From: Serratia sp. DD3
GTDB taxonomy: Bacteria > Pseudomonadota > Gammaproteobacteria > Enterobacterales > Enterobacteriaceae
NCBI RefSeq assembly: GCF_000496755.2
Contig: NZ_AYKS02000071.1
Coordinates: 124,001-188,000 of the forward strand
Length of the DNA stretch: 64,000 bases
Direction: 5' to 3'
The notes beneath the pieces are model-generated. The model ran no database searches. It was not told where the DNA came from and saw nothing but the letters and a program-made list of their open reading frames with translations. Shown one piece after another: positions 38,501 to 44,808 of the stretch. How positions within the stretch are numbered: position 1 is the stretch's first letter; each line of letters opens with the position of its first letter. The translations under genes were made by a program, and so were the position numbers.

Positions 38501-38901
38501 ATAACCAGGTTATGTCGATTATTAGTATTATTTAACAAAACAGGAATAGATGAAGGAATGACCAAGGGAGCGGTGATAAGTACTGTCGTTGGCGCATTTG
38601 TCGCACTATTATTGATTGCATTCGTTAATGCCAAAACGGTACCTACCTCAACGCAATTCGGATCTGCCGAGCATTGAATCGCTGTGATGGCATAGGCGTT
38701 TTGATAGATGGCCAGAGAGGAAAAAAGTGATAACGCGATAGCGCTATTTCTGAATAAGTTATTAGATTGAGTCCTTTTTTTATTACTTTGATGAGAGCAA
38801 CTACTGTGGTTGGCTGTTTTCTGTTGACTCTTGGTAAGCTCACTGACAACAACCCAAACCTGTAATGCTGCACTCCATATGACTCTGTAGGACTTATTCA
38901 T
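29545..38901 (-). CDS. Giant type V autotransporter (3118 residues)
   Basis: A surface-exposed self-transported protein. Domains in order: an extended signal-peptide region (ESPR, residues 1-25, MNKSYRVIWSAALQVWVVVS), a hydrophobic core and cleavage near residue 71 (NAYA-IT), a passenger of about 2750 residues made of Asn/Gly/Thr-rich beta-helix turns, and a C-terminal autotransporter beta-barrel (about residues 2836-3118) ending in the outer-membrane signature YKF. The passenger has almost no Cys. From about residue 1000 it is built of roughly 615-residue repeats, with equivalent points near residues 1226, 1845 and 2457. Likely an adhesin of the AIDA/pertactin class. GAGG lies about 9 nt before the ATG. 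No partner gene is near. Confidence 0.9.
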   Translation of the reverse strand: MNKSYRVIWSAALQVWVVVSELTKSQQKTANHSSCSHQSNKKRTQSNNLFRNSAIALSLFSSLAIYQNAYAITAIQCSADPNCVEVGTVLALTNAINNSATNAPTTVLITAPLVIPSSIPVLLNNTNNRHNLVIDGGGNNFTFNAAEAFTGAATDSGNLTFQNFGNISSNNGGPIFYSVTNTTTAVTVSLDNFGTIPNGKIVSLGDDSGTSLPANNNSVLRLVNFNGSITYAAFIQLALATTVEFTGTSTVAGLGSGGYPAIFWGMGNAANSLMHFYGTSNVTATGRVFTNGPADKGGTGKTYSYQIDDGAIVNMAFSAQNPLGVANNGVQIGSYNTGAGTFGTGATLIMNNLAGDVISNASSTVGSKIDNGPTSPGDVIYNLGAGSSLIVASGASNNGIYVSKTGAGGTGNIYIRSNGLISSDGTGVGAPSAGTGINVSETATGSAGNVVVMNDSAGNIVKATGINVTDNASAGTVNITNAGTITSNISGITLTSTLAAGKTMNVIGTGGIINAIAGNGITLSDANTILNLTGGTIATTNAANGINFSSTTGARTHSIDGTTFNINGTGQAIVKASGAATVNLSNTTINNNGAGPVFTFAGGAGGYNFNAGTNIINLTDPASIGFRTTAALDLTNFYLTIDSIAGGSKGISTTGTLAGSESVIVGPNTSLIGITAISYDNGALAQTLTNNGLVSGSVAMGGIGNTITNNGTLAALTSGAGNDVLTLNTGSVSNDVIDLGNGINTVNIYQGATVADIQTGTDNDLFNIYNSSLVSPIELGLLNAGTGINTLSLINSVIALAPTTSLQNFSAINLDTASQLILSDTNNVTSGTINLSGIGTNQLVFGADYNGDFSAVIGGVGNTELLNGANVTLTGANTFVGTWNVELGSTLNASDYSVLSPGNQLGSAAIELNGVLNLTNAGTFNNALTGNGILNIDNAGTGFSAGAGVGNAFAGTANISNTILDLTPINSAVLQNATLSDNSGSVITMSAGNYNIGNLNFGGGALRFTTGALITTNTLSTTGNSTIQADPQLLTSGNLLDLDTGVLMDLVSSQNSLTPAQLANFTLTDLSGATLAPGRDVAYFQGGNNVALNTFSFSLVSNLGLSIYEQLSVSQILDGQTLTLTSAGATDTGLSAQLTGTGNLAIDATGGPITLNNGANNYQGTTSVDSGTLNVGADGALGNTSSLITLAGTIVNLGGFTQTVGSLTNAGILDLVGGTLTLTNGGTSSSVNGLVGTGNLNVQNGLFTVSAANNGYTAQTNINTGAAVTLSAADALGSGGISVAGTLNLNAADANFDNVLSGAGAVNANAAITLAADNTGFTGFYNVTSPGSLTAIQANNLGTSTVDLLNSGAQLILNGFNDSLTAALVGVTGSSVEVINSANTVLSTDNSGFAGLFNIDGTSTLTASDSMHLGGSSVAIASGGQLIFDGYNSGILSTLNNTLTGAGNWILTNSSIDLSDNTTRVSGLTGDIVLNNGAVLTMNQVTTLDAGTALNLANSNSVLNINTTGAFTLGNELLGTGTVNVNTANGAFDFANTVGTGFAGTVTLQDTQFSLADTNAATLAGASLTLNSGSVTTVGVPSVSSNPSIQNLEINNDAVLTFTAGAPLAEAESVLNVSTFTANGGAINLNTGLGWDNVNPVPTGLSILDQNRGVVGSKLINATSPSVGAGNLTLQINGVAIDSSTAVTANITQGADTVAIATYNYALTDSDTSGAAGLYLNYGLTELNLVFNGANALKVATGTDPTSNRELTALITGTGDIFFDATNGPLTVSNNDNDYSGATTISAGNLISGADNVLGGTSTLTVNTGATWNLDRHSQNLKVLANSGTIDLAQGVLNISNGGTSDSVGGLTGAGTLNVTGGTLTLSADNNTLSAATNIASGATVTLNSTGNLGVSSLVDVGGTLNFNGANTFANQFRGAGVINTNAAVQLSGASTFSGTHNVNADGALTVTAANNLGDAAATVNLLTNTSQLIFSGVTDTVANMLTGVTDSTVLINNSANMALSGNNSGLNGLINIVGTSTLSVSDNQNLGASAVDIETGSTLIFNQLTGTLNNVLSGAGTWALSGSNVDLINTNANTFLGTVSINNSSTLNIDSANLLNTATIVDIVTGSDTLNINNNGNFIFDNQLIGTGVMNVTTNNNQFSFGANIGNGFTGTVNLFNTQFLLSGDNTTGNTSTTLNLDTGSTTTVGTGTQSIGALTFNGGTLIYDQIIENNGQLTAAGTINATSINTTGGGTVSVALPANVQPDITGLGVLSLDTGAIVVGLIQGTATGTGQELTLTDGTNTPITSTYKQGILNPNSTTVAATGTFGFGLTTGEALDGLYMNYGLSVLDLLTTTNDALVLTGALADNGTAANELTAQIIGTGDLAVNSPNDGSIVVLSNDTNSYTGATLVRSGILQLGSNSALGNTGNLSISNGATVDLSTYTQSVGTLNTEANALLDMGEGTLTVGNGGLSNGMLTGKGGLVLTGGILTLTSNSPDYRGITDINAGATALLKETKALGIGAIIVDGTLNLDDAVGGLYNPLSGSGNTLLTNNSDVLLMNDNSNYSGTFTLESDNAMTATEAKNFGAASVNNNGNLILSNTSYWNLTTPISGTGVVTKQGNGMVYIGSSTVTANATVVQAGSLIIGTEPALMSAVLPAASGPVVLNSDVFVQTYGTFGGDGTVTGNLTNEGNVLVGRSANGVDYGTLTVNGDYIGQGGNLTFDSVLAGDNSPTDKLVIAGDTSGTGTVAVNNIGGQGAQNTNGIEIISVGGTSAATFTLNGRAVAGALEYFLYQGTTADPTNGNWYLRSNYVQPTYRPEAGGYIANIAAANTLFNSRLEDMSASSTANGTDDMDTSLWLRQSISRNKFKDASGQLSNTSSRFVTQLGGEVWDGQLTGKDYVGVGVMAGYARSTGTTDATSLTYKADNSLTGYSIGVYGTWYQNAVKHNSPYVHTWLQYEWFEGSVNGDLLSSEKYHLRGVSMSVEGGYPFQVYQVADNSGYITPQAQLTLNGAKMSDLTEDNGTLVQQSGQNNLQTRLGAKFSNDTQLGADKAHPQILTSYLELNWIHNTRLAGVTMDGMEMQQTGSRHLVEVKLGVEGKVNNNLSVWGSLTNQIGQQSYDDKAAMLGVRYKF
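37085..37099 (-). repeat. G8 and G6 tracts in the autotransporter coding strand
   Basis: On the coding strand GGGGGGGG and GGGGGG are separated by a single C and encode AGGAGG at about residue 600. Tracts of this length slip during replication, and loss or gain of one G would end translation in the early passenger. Confidence 0.8.
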
Positions 38902-39054
38902 GTTTAATCCCTCTACTGATATTCTGGCAACCCATTGTTTTTAAAAAAATCACCATGTGGCATTAAAACGAGGCATAACGCAAATAAAAGAAAATCTCTA
39001 TTAAAGCGTAGACTCTTTTTTTTATATTTCAACCAAGAGGAGAGATGCTGAATA

Positions 39055-39261
39055 TTAAATTAACGCTATGTTTTTAATGAATAACGAGCTGGTCAGATAG
39101 ACTTGTTCATTAAGCGTATCCTGCAGAAAATCGTAAAGGTTCGCCATAGTCGCTTGGGGAAGCCACAGCGTTTCTTGTTCAAAACGGTACTCAACGGGCA
39201 CTTTTCCATCGCCGCATGAGTCTGCTTCGTGCATTGTGTCGCCCGCGTATACTGCTACCAC
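39055..39261 (-). pseudogene. RhuM N-terminal fragment
   Basis: The frame contains DGKVPVEYRFEQETLWLPQA followed by TMANLY, nearly the same as residues 21-47 of the complete RhuM-family protein encoded at 40210-41244 (DGEVRVECRFEQETLWLPQA then TIANLY). Homology ends there, and the remaining 25 residues are unrelated. It is a second, truncated copy lying 1 kb from the intact one in the same direction. Confidence 0.65.
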
Positions 39262-39299
39262 GCAACAGGAAAATATCAGAACGCAAAAGGATTCGCGCC

Positions 39300-39767
39300 A
39301 TGTCAGTTACCACATTCCGCATCACAAGCCTGGCCATCTTTGCTCTGCCATGGTTGCTCAGCGGCTGCGTTTACCATGATTACCCCACCCCGCAGATTGA
39401 GGGCACGTTGACTAACGCTGGAAAGCCACTGGCCGGGGTAGCGGTTTCGTTAACTGAATTCGACCGCCAAATCGCCACGGCACAAACCGACAGCAACGGG
39501 CATTTTTCAATGGCACCAAAGGGTAATTGGCATGTGTTTATTCCCGTAGGGCCACAAGACCGCCTGAGTCACTGGTCGCTGACAACAACTGACCATCAGG
39601 GACAAGAAATTAGCATTTACACCAGTCAGCGCCTTGGCGGGGTTTTCTCGGGCTATTCAAGAAACGACCGAGTGAAACTGAACTGCGAACTATCACCAGC
39701 AGGCGAGAAGAGTCGAAGCCAGGAAAGCACTCTATTCTGCGAACCCATTCCCGTTAACGACCCGTAA
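39300..39767 (+). CDS. Lipoprotein with a carboxypeptidase-regulatory-like fold
   Basis: A 155-residue lipoprotein with a signal peptide and lipobox LLSGC (Cys23). The mature part IEGTLTNAGKPLAGVAVSLT resembles the transthyretin/CarboxypepD_reg-like beta sandwich found in envelope proteins. No enzymatic motif is seen. The start at 39300 is chosen because it gives a proper signal peptide; longer open frame upstream does not. It stands alone between RhuM sequences, probably as accessory cargo. Confidence 0.65.
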   Translation: MSVTTFRITSLAIFALPWLLSGCVYHDYPTPQIEGTLTNAGKPLAGVAVSLTEFDRQIATAQTDSNGHFSMAPKGNWHVFIPVGPQDRLSHWSLTTTDHQGQEISIYTSQRLGGVFSGYSRNDRVKLNCELSPAGEKSRSQESTLFCEPIPVNDP

Positions 39768-40209
39768 TTACCAGGTGATGCGGTTGCTTAGGAACAGCCG
39801 AGATGCGGGTGAAATCTAAATAACTACGCGTAATAGTGCGACAGGTGGGAGTGAGGCAAGTTAGTCGACCTTGGCGCGCATGGACGCGCGATACAAGCCC
39901 CCAGGGAGAGGTTTACTGCGTGCCGGCGTTCCTGATCACTCCCAGCTACCAAAAAGATCAAGTGTAGCGGTATTAGGAACATCTATTTAGGGGGATGGTA
40001 TCCCGATCTTTCGGTGGAAATATCGTAATGATTTTTTTATTGAGATTTTTTGATTTAACGGGGGCGGTGAATATTTGGCGGAGATCACAGGAGTCGCATT
40101 TGATCGCTAGTGCTATTGAATTTACTTAATTTTATCGTGTTGGATTTTGGTTGGTGCCCCCTATAATGCCCCCAAAAAATTTTGCTTGTGGAAACTGGGG
40201 GCATTGAAG
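39768..40209. other. Intergenic region without recognised genes
   Basis: No open frame of note. Near the rhuM end the motif GGTGCCCCCTATAATGCCCC appears; a rough reverse-orientation relative (GGGGCCACCAATAGGGCACC) lies at 41511-41530 on the other side of rhuM. The pair may be relics of an insertion boundary. The similarity is weak. Confidence 0.3.
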
Positions 40210-41244
40210 CTATTTTTTGGTATCGGTTTTCCACCGCAGTAAACCGGCGATATCCTTTTCCCCCTCAACTTCTTTTAAGCGGCGTTGCTGCTCAGCAAAC
40301 TGGACGTATTCAGCCTGCGCTTTTTCATCTGCCGTTTTCTTACTTACCGTGCCTGTTCCTTGTAGAACCTCGCGGTCATTAAATTGCAGGAACTGATCCA
40401 GCTTTTCCTGCCAGTCACGCAGGAACACCTGCTGGCGACGCCTGGCCTGATCTTCGGCAAAATCCAGCCACATGTTGACCACGCGGTTAAGTTCGCTGAC
40501 TTCGTCTTGATTGAGGTAGTTTTTCGCCACCGTCACATCGCTTTTACGCACCTCTTCACCTTTATAGCTACTCAAGCCCATATGGGGCTGGCTGGCATCA
40601 GCACGTTGGTGGATCAGTTCGGCAGCAGTATGACCGGTACAGGCAAAATGCAGTTTGTTCTGGATGGTTTGAAAAAACAGCGTTGTTTCTTTGAGTGAAG
40701 GTTGGTAGTCGGCGGCTAACGCAAAAATCTCCCGAACCCGCAAATAAACCCGCCGCTCGCTGGCACGAATATCGCGGATGCGTTCCAACATCTCGTCAAA
40801 ATAGTCAGGCACGGCAGAGGAACCCACGGGCGGATTTTTCAGCCGCTCATCGTCCATCACAAAACCTTTGATCAGGTATTCCTGGAGCGTTTGGGTTGCC
40901 CACTGGCGGAATTGGGTACCTCTAGGTGAACGAACGCGGTAGCCAACAGCAAGAATGACGGGCAGGCTGTAGTGAAGCATATTACGATTTACCTGACGGC
41001 TCCCTTCCTGTTGAACTTGTAAGTAAGACTTACAGGTTGCGTTTTGCTCAAGTTCACCTTCGTAGATCGCTTTAATGTGTTGTGTGATGGCTTGGGGAGT
41101 GACCTGGTAAAGGTTCGCAATAGTCGCTTGAGGTAGCCATAGTGTTTCTTGTTCAAAGCGGCATTCAACGCGTACTTCACCGTCATCGCTGGCGAACATA
41201 ACAAATTCACCTGCAGGGGATTGGGTTAAGTGTTTATCTGTCAT
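40210..41244 (-). CDS. rhuM: RhuM-family protein
   Basis: A 344-residue cytoplasmic protein of the RhuM family, first named from Salmonella pathogenicity island 3 and common on genomic islands. The N-terminal part (about residues 15-110) has a predicted helix-turn-helix (LWLPQATIANLYQVTPQAIT) and the Phage_pRha/ANT-like region; the C-terminal half is helical and charged and ends in a Lys/Glu-rich tail. Its biochemical role is unknown; island location and the HTH suggest regulation or phage defence. A truncated copy of its N-terminus lies at 39055-39261. Confidence 0.85.
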   Translation of the reverse strand: MTDKHLTQSPAGEFVMFASDDGEVRVECRFEQETLWLPQATIANLYQVTPQAITQHIKAIYEGELEQNATCKSYLQVQQEGSRQVNRNMLHYSLPVILAVGYRVRSPRGTQFRQWATQTLQEYLIKGFVMDDERLKNPPVGSSAVPDYFDEMLERIRDIRASERRVYLRVREIFALAADYQPSLKETTLFFQTIQNKLHFACTGHTAAELIHQRADASQPHMGLSSYKGEEVRKSDVTVAKNYLNQDEVSELNRVVNMWLDFAEDQARRRQQVFLRDWQEKLDQFLQFNDREVLQGTGTVSKKTADEKAQAEYVQFAEQQRRLKEVEGEKDIAGLLRWKTDTKK

Positions 41245-41659
41245 GCCGCCCTCCGCTTTGATCCGACTTACAATGCTGTATCCGCGTAGTATGCCAGAGA
41301 TCCACGTTGAAGCTCATTGCGTGCCTGGATAAGAGTACACATTTTTATCATCGGTTGCGCATGGCAGCAGTAGTGCAAAGCGGACGTTGGTGGGAGCTTT
41401 ACACTATATTTGGGAGCGATGGGAAACATAAATACAGAATATCGATGCGGACTCGGAATAAACCAATAAGGCCTATGTTATTTAAAGATATTATTTTTCG
41501 ATAATTCAAGGGGCCACCAATAGGGCACCCGGATGGTTTGGCATCAAAAAGGGAATAGGTTCGATACTGTTTTCTCCTGTCAGAGTATTAAATGTGGTTC
41601 AGGGTGGTTCCAAAACACGGCCCCATATCAAGCATCAGTTATCTTCCGGCGCGTATCCA
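41245..41659. other. Gap between rhuM and mazF
   Basis: A 65-codon plus-strand frame at 41307-41504 is present but has no recognisable homology or good ribosome-binding site. The sequence otherwise shows only the weak repeat at 41511-41530 noted with the gap on the other side of rhuM. Confidence 0.35.
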
Positions 41660-41992
41660 TCATCCGATTAGCGCCTTGGCTTTAGCTCTAATCTCTGCCA
41701 GTTCAGCAGGCGTCACTGTGCCTTTTTTAGTTATCTTCCTCGCTCTCCAGTCAACACAGGTCACTTGGTCAGCAAGGGCTACGCTTTCGCGGCTGCCCGA
41801 TAATTCTACCTCAAAGGGGTAACCTTTAACCTTCGTGGTGCAGGGAACACAAAGCAGCAGGCCAACGGGATTATTATAGGAAAAAGGGCTAAGCACAACG
41901 GCTGGGCGGTAACCTCCCTGTTCGTGGCCTTCTACTGGATCAAAATCAATCCAGATCAGATCCCCGCAAGTGGGAACAAAGCGTGAAACCAT
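41660..41992 (-). CDS. mazF: MazF-family endoribonuclease toxin
   Basis: A 110-residue toxin of the MazF/PemK family, which cuts mRNA at short sequences. It has the family N-terminal strand GDLIWIDFDPVEGHEQGGYR (with the conserved P-x-x-GxEQ-x-x-RP motif), the central LLCVPCTTKVKGYPFEVEL and the C-terminal VTCVDWRARKI. All core elements are intact. Its ATG follows the mazE stop directly (TAAATG), so translation is coupled. Which mRNA sequence it cuts cannot be read from the protein. Confidence 0.9.
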   Translation of the reverse strand: MVSRFVPTCGDLIWIDFDPVEGHEQGGYRPAVVLSPFSYNNPVGLLLCVPCTTKVKGYPFEVELSGSRESVALADQVTCVDWRARKITKKGTVTPAELAEIRAKAKALIG

Positions 41993-42241
41993 TTAGAGTA
42001 ATTCCTTTCCAACGGGTACACCGAAAGTTACCTTTTCGTGAAGGTTCTCTGGTGTGATGCCGGATAACAGCGACTCGAGGGAATATTCTTGCGTTTTTAC
42101 CGGGATCAAAACGATCTGCCCCTCCTCGTTTATTTTCAAATCAAGTTTGTCTTCAACATGCAATGCTGCCGCTTGCATGATGCTGGCCGGTATCCTGATT
42201 GATGGGCTGTTACCCCATTTCTTTAACGTTACAGTAGCCAT
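41993..42241 (-). CDS. mazE: MazE-family antitoxin
   Basis: An 82-residue antitoxin: an N-terminal AbrB/SpoVT DNA-binding fold (MATVTLKKWGNSPSIRIPAS) and an acidic, flexible C-terminal toxin-binding tail (YSLESLLSGITPENLHEK). The start at 42241 is favoured because AGAGG lies 8 nt upstream; ATGs at 42247 and further upstream are possible but poorly placed. It forms an intact operon with mazF and is expected to repress its own promoter. Confidence 0.88.
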   Translation of the reverse strand: MATVTLKKWGNSPSIRIPASIMQAAALHVEDKLDLKINEEGQIVLIPVKTQEYSLESLLSGITPENLHEKVTFGVPVGKELL

Positions 42242-42529
42242 TTTCATTACCTCTCTTAAGCAAGTATATACACTGTATAGGATACACAATGTATCTACAA
42301 CTGTAATAATTAATACATCAGGAGTTTCTGAACTGCCGAGAGTACGGTTGGGGATGTCAGTGGGTTTGGATATGCGGTTAATGTTTGGCGAAAATATCGT
42401 TCATCTGTAAGCGTGGCTAGTACCACACCTTCCGTTTAATGCGATGAGATATCATGCTCTTGTCTTTCAAATTCACAGAAGATGAGAGGCAATATGGCAA
42501 AGAAGAACCCTTGAACTCCCGAGGTGTAG

Positions 42530-42940
42530 TGTGAATTATTCAACGCACAGCAACGCTCCGGGCTCAATCAATCTAAGTTCTGCAAACGACACAACATCAC
42601 ACGCAGTGCTTTTTTCAATGCCAAAAAACGATTGGCACTCGACAGCACACCACAAGATAAACGGCTGGAGCGTGCCATCAAGCCATTTGTCATTGGCAGA
42701 AAAAATTGGATGCTGTCAAACACGCGCAGCGGTTCGCGGTCGTATAGTCTTGTTGAAACGGCAAAAGCCAATGGGCTTGTTCCCTTTGACTACCTGATAC
42801 AGGTGTTTACCCAACTGCTGACCCTTGCCGATGAGAGTGAACTGGCATCGCTACCAGTTAGCAATGGTACACATGCACTCTTAGCAACCTGCAGAAATAA
42901 AATCACCATTGAAGCTGACTGGGATCACGGAGTTGAATAA
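42530..42940 (+). pseudogene. IS66-family remnant, TnpA head joined in frame to TnpC tail
   Basis: The open frame first reads QQRSGLNQSKFCKRHNIT, typical of the IS66 TnpA helix-turn-helix, then without a stop ERAIKPFVIGRKNW, SLVETAKANGLVPFDYL, the C-terminal end of an IS66 TnpC transposase. All of TnpB and most of TnpC are missing. Its 3' end overlaps the 3' end of the NicO gene on the other strand. It marks the left edge of the metal cluster. Confidence 0.7.
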
Positions 42941-43897
42941 GACCAACGCAAACAACAGTAGAATGATCCCCCCCGTCATCATGACTACTCGTGCAACCTG
43001 CGGAAGATAAGCATTCAAGACGGCACTACTGGTATTAATAATGAAACGCTCCCGCAGATGGTGCACAAGTGTTGCCAAGATCATAATCGAGAGCGCGGTG
43101 CCCAACGCCATACTCATGGCGGAAATCACTCCCCAGGTAAATATGCCAACTGCATTGGCAAAAACCAGGATCATAATTGCACCACTACAAGGGCGTATAC
43201 CGATGGCGGCAATTACCCAAAGAGTATGGCGCCAGTCACCCGTCAGTTCACTGACACTAGGTAAATGCCGATGTCCGCAATCGCACTGTCCATTGTGACT
43301 GTATCCTCGTGAGGCTATAGCAGAGGGTAATACGGATGATCCCTGTAATATACGGAATGCCGATGGTCTTTTCGTAGATGATCTATGCGACTGCATTCCG
43401 CTGGCACGGCATAAAAGTATCAGACCAAAACAGGCTATGAACACAGCGCTCCCTTTCTCTACCCAATAGCGACTAAGGCTAAGATCGCCCATTGAAAAAT
43501 TGAGGGTAATCGCTAATATCAGAACGAATAGGATAGCCATCAAGCCTTGCAACAGGCTACCGAGTAGAGTAATCAAAAGACTACGCGGCAACTGTTGTCG
43601 ATGAGTGGCCAGATAGGTAGTGATGACAAACTTACCGTGTCCTGGCCCAATCGAGTGAAGAAATCCATAGGCAAAACTACCCAATGCCAGCATCACTCCA
43701 CCGCGGTATTGATGTTCCCGTTGTTGCAAAAGGTAAGTTATCAGAGAACGGTGCATGTAAATCTGCATATTGATGCAAAACTGCACGAAATCAGCCCAGT
43801 GATGAATAACTAAACACAACGATACAACGAGTAGTATTCCTACCATTCCGATGCCAATAGTGCTTTTCAGCGTTATGTTTACCGATTGTGTTCTCAT
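42881..43897 (-). CDS. NicO-family nickel/cobalt-type transporter
   Basis: A 338-residue membrane protein with six to eight transmembrane segments and the family motif HSIGPGHGKF (residues 81-90) plus GIRPCSGAIM in the second half. Family members (for example RcnA) move Ni or Co; some are co-regulated with zinc uptake. A His-containing cytoplasmic loop lies around residues 170-220. A Zur-like palindrome sits 17 nt before the ATG, suggesting zinc control, so it may act as an exporter or importer for zinc-related metals. The C-terminal tail overlaps the IS66 remnant and may have been altered by it. Confidence 0.8.
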   Translation of the reverse strand: MRTQSVNITLKSTIGIGMVGILLVVSLCLVIHHWADFVQFCINMQIYMHRSLITYLLQQREHQYRGGVMLALGSFAYGFLHSIGPGHGKFVITTYLATHRQQLPRSLLITLLGSLLQGLMAILFVLILAITLNFSMGDLSLSRYWVEKGSAVFIACFGLILLCRASGMQSHRSSTKRPSAFRILQGSSVLPSAIASRGYSHNGQCDCGHRHLPSVSELTGDWRHTLWVIAAIGIRPCSGAIMILVFANAVGIFTWGVISAMSMALGTALSIMILATLVHHLRERFIINTSSAVLNAYLPQVARVVMMTGGIILLLFALVLFNSVIPVSFNGDFISAGC

Positions 43898-43913
43898 GAC
43901 TTGTCAAGTTTGC

Positions 43914-43938
43914 GTTATGTTATCTTGTAAAGCATAAC
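43914..43938. promoter_or_regulatory. Zur-like box upstream of the NicO gene
   Basis: A 25-bp imperfect palindrome with outer arms GTTATG and CATAAC and an AT-rich centre, resembling the Zur consensus (GTTATA..TATAAC core). It lies next to the start codon of the NicO gene. Confidence 0.45.
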
Positions 43939-44167
43939 CTGAACGACAGGATCTACAAGTTGCGCATAGGGCACCTTGGTTTTCTGCCACTTTTAGTGTC
44001 AGATACAGCATCTGGTGATCCTTCGGATTTGTGTAGGATTGGAGATGGGATTTCGTATTGAACCATGATCAACTTCTTTATTTTGATAGATGAATAGAGT
44101 TTTTGTAACAATCCCCTTTCTCATTCGGTACTATAGCGCAACATTTTTTTAAAGTGCGGTTGTTCGG

Positions 44168-44656
44168 GTGCTATCGCTTTTTTCACTTTCTCGCCGCCAG
44201 TCCCCCATTTATCTGGCGTTGCTGGCAATACTGATGTTGTTCGTGGCTCCAGTGATTTCGAAATCGCTGGATCACCAGCGTGCCAGTCAGCCTTGTTCGG
44301 CAGCGATCGCCAGCACACACAATAATATGCCTGATATGGCGGCCATGCATCACGCCATGCCAGGTATGGAGCATGAGCTCCATGCTTCTTTGGACAGTGC
44401 CTGCGCTGTCTCCCAGAGCATGTCCCACCACCTGGCTTCAAAGCCGGGCAGTTCACCGATGGAGGACATCGCCTGCGGCTATTGTCAGCTCCTCATTCAC
44501 TTACCGCTGATTCAGACTGTTTTCATTCCTTTTATCTGGCTGATACGGCTTGTTTCACAGGCACCGTTTTTGCCTGTCATTGTTGCTCCGTTACTGTCCG
44601 CTTGTTACTCCGAATACCAGCCCCGAGCACCGCCTAGCCTGTTTTCACTGCATTAA
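44168..44656 (+). CDS. DUF2946 family protein linked to the TonB copper receptor
   Basis: A 162-residue protein of the DUF2946 group, commonly encoded just before TonB-dependent copper receptors. It has an N-terminal hydrophobic segment (about residues 14-31), a Met/His-rich stretch (MPDMAAMHHAMPGMEHELH), a CGYC pair and a C-terminal hydrophobic region. The Met/His content suggests Cu or other soft-metal contact in the periplasm. The assumed start is a GTG at 44168; no ATG with a better ribosome site is near. It is followed after 152 nt by the receptor. Confidence 0.7.
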   Translation: MLSLFSLSRRQSPIYLALLAILMLFVAPVISKSLDHQRASQPCSAAIASTHNNMPDMAAMHHAMPGMEHELHASLDSACAVSQSMSHHLASKPGSSPMEDIACGYCQLLIHLPLIQTVFIPFIWLIRLVSQAPFLPVIVAPLLSACYSEYQPRAPPSLFSLH

Positions 44657-44808
44657 GTTTTGCCGTTCAGCAAGACAATAATTTACCGATCGCGAAACAG
44701 AGCCGGATACAGGCTCACCGTTTTGCGACGCTCTATGTTGGCCATTCCATATGGTGGTCAGCGAGTGCCTGCTTGGGAAAGGCAGGCCGATAAAAACAGG
44801 CTTTAACC

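Noticed and set aside
29596..38677. Numerous plus-strand open frames of 60 to 185 codons opposite the autotransporter gene
   Set aside because: Antisense shadows of a long repetitive low-stop-codon gene; rich in Pro/Val/Leu with no homology or ribosome sites.
41307..41504. 65-codon plus-strand frame between rhuM and mazF
   Set aside because: No recognisable domain, no good ribosome-binding site, and no neighbour suggesting a function.
40150..41530. Possible att sites of an integrative element around rhuM
   Set aside because: The two GGTGCCC-type sequences are inverted and only loosely similar, and there is no integrase or tRNA gene in the window.
42054..42410. 118-codon plus-strand frame over mazE
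   Set aside because: Antisense to the well-supported MazE coding sequence.
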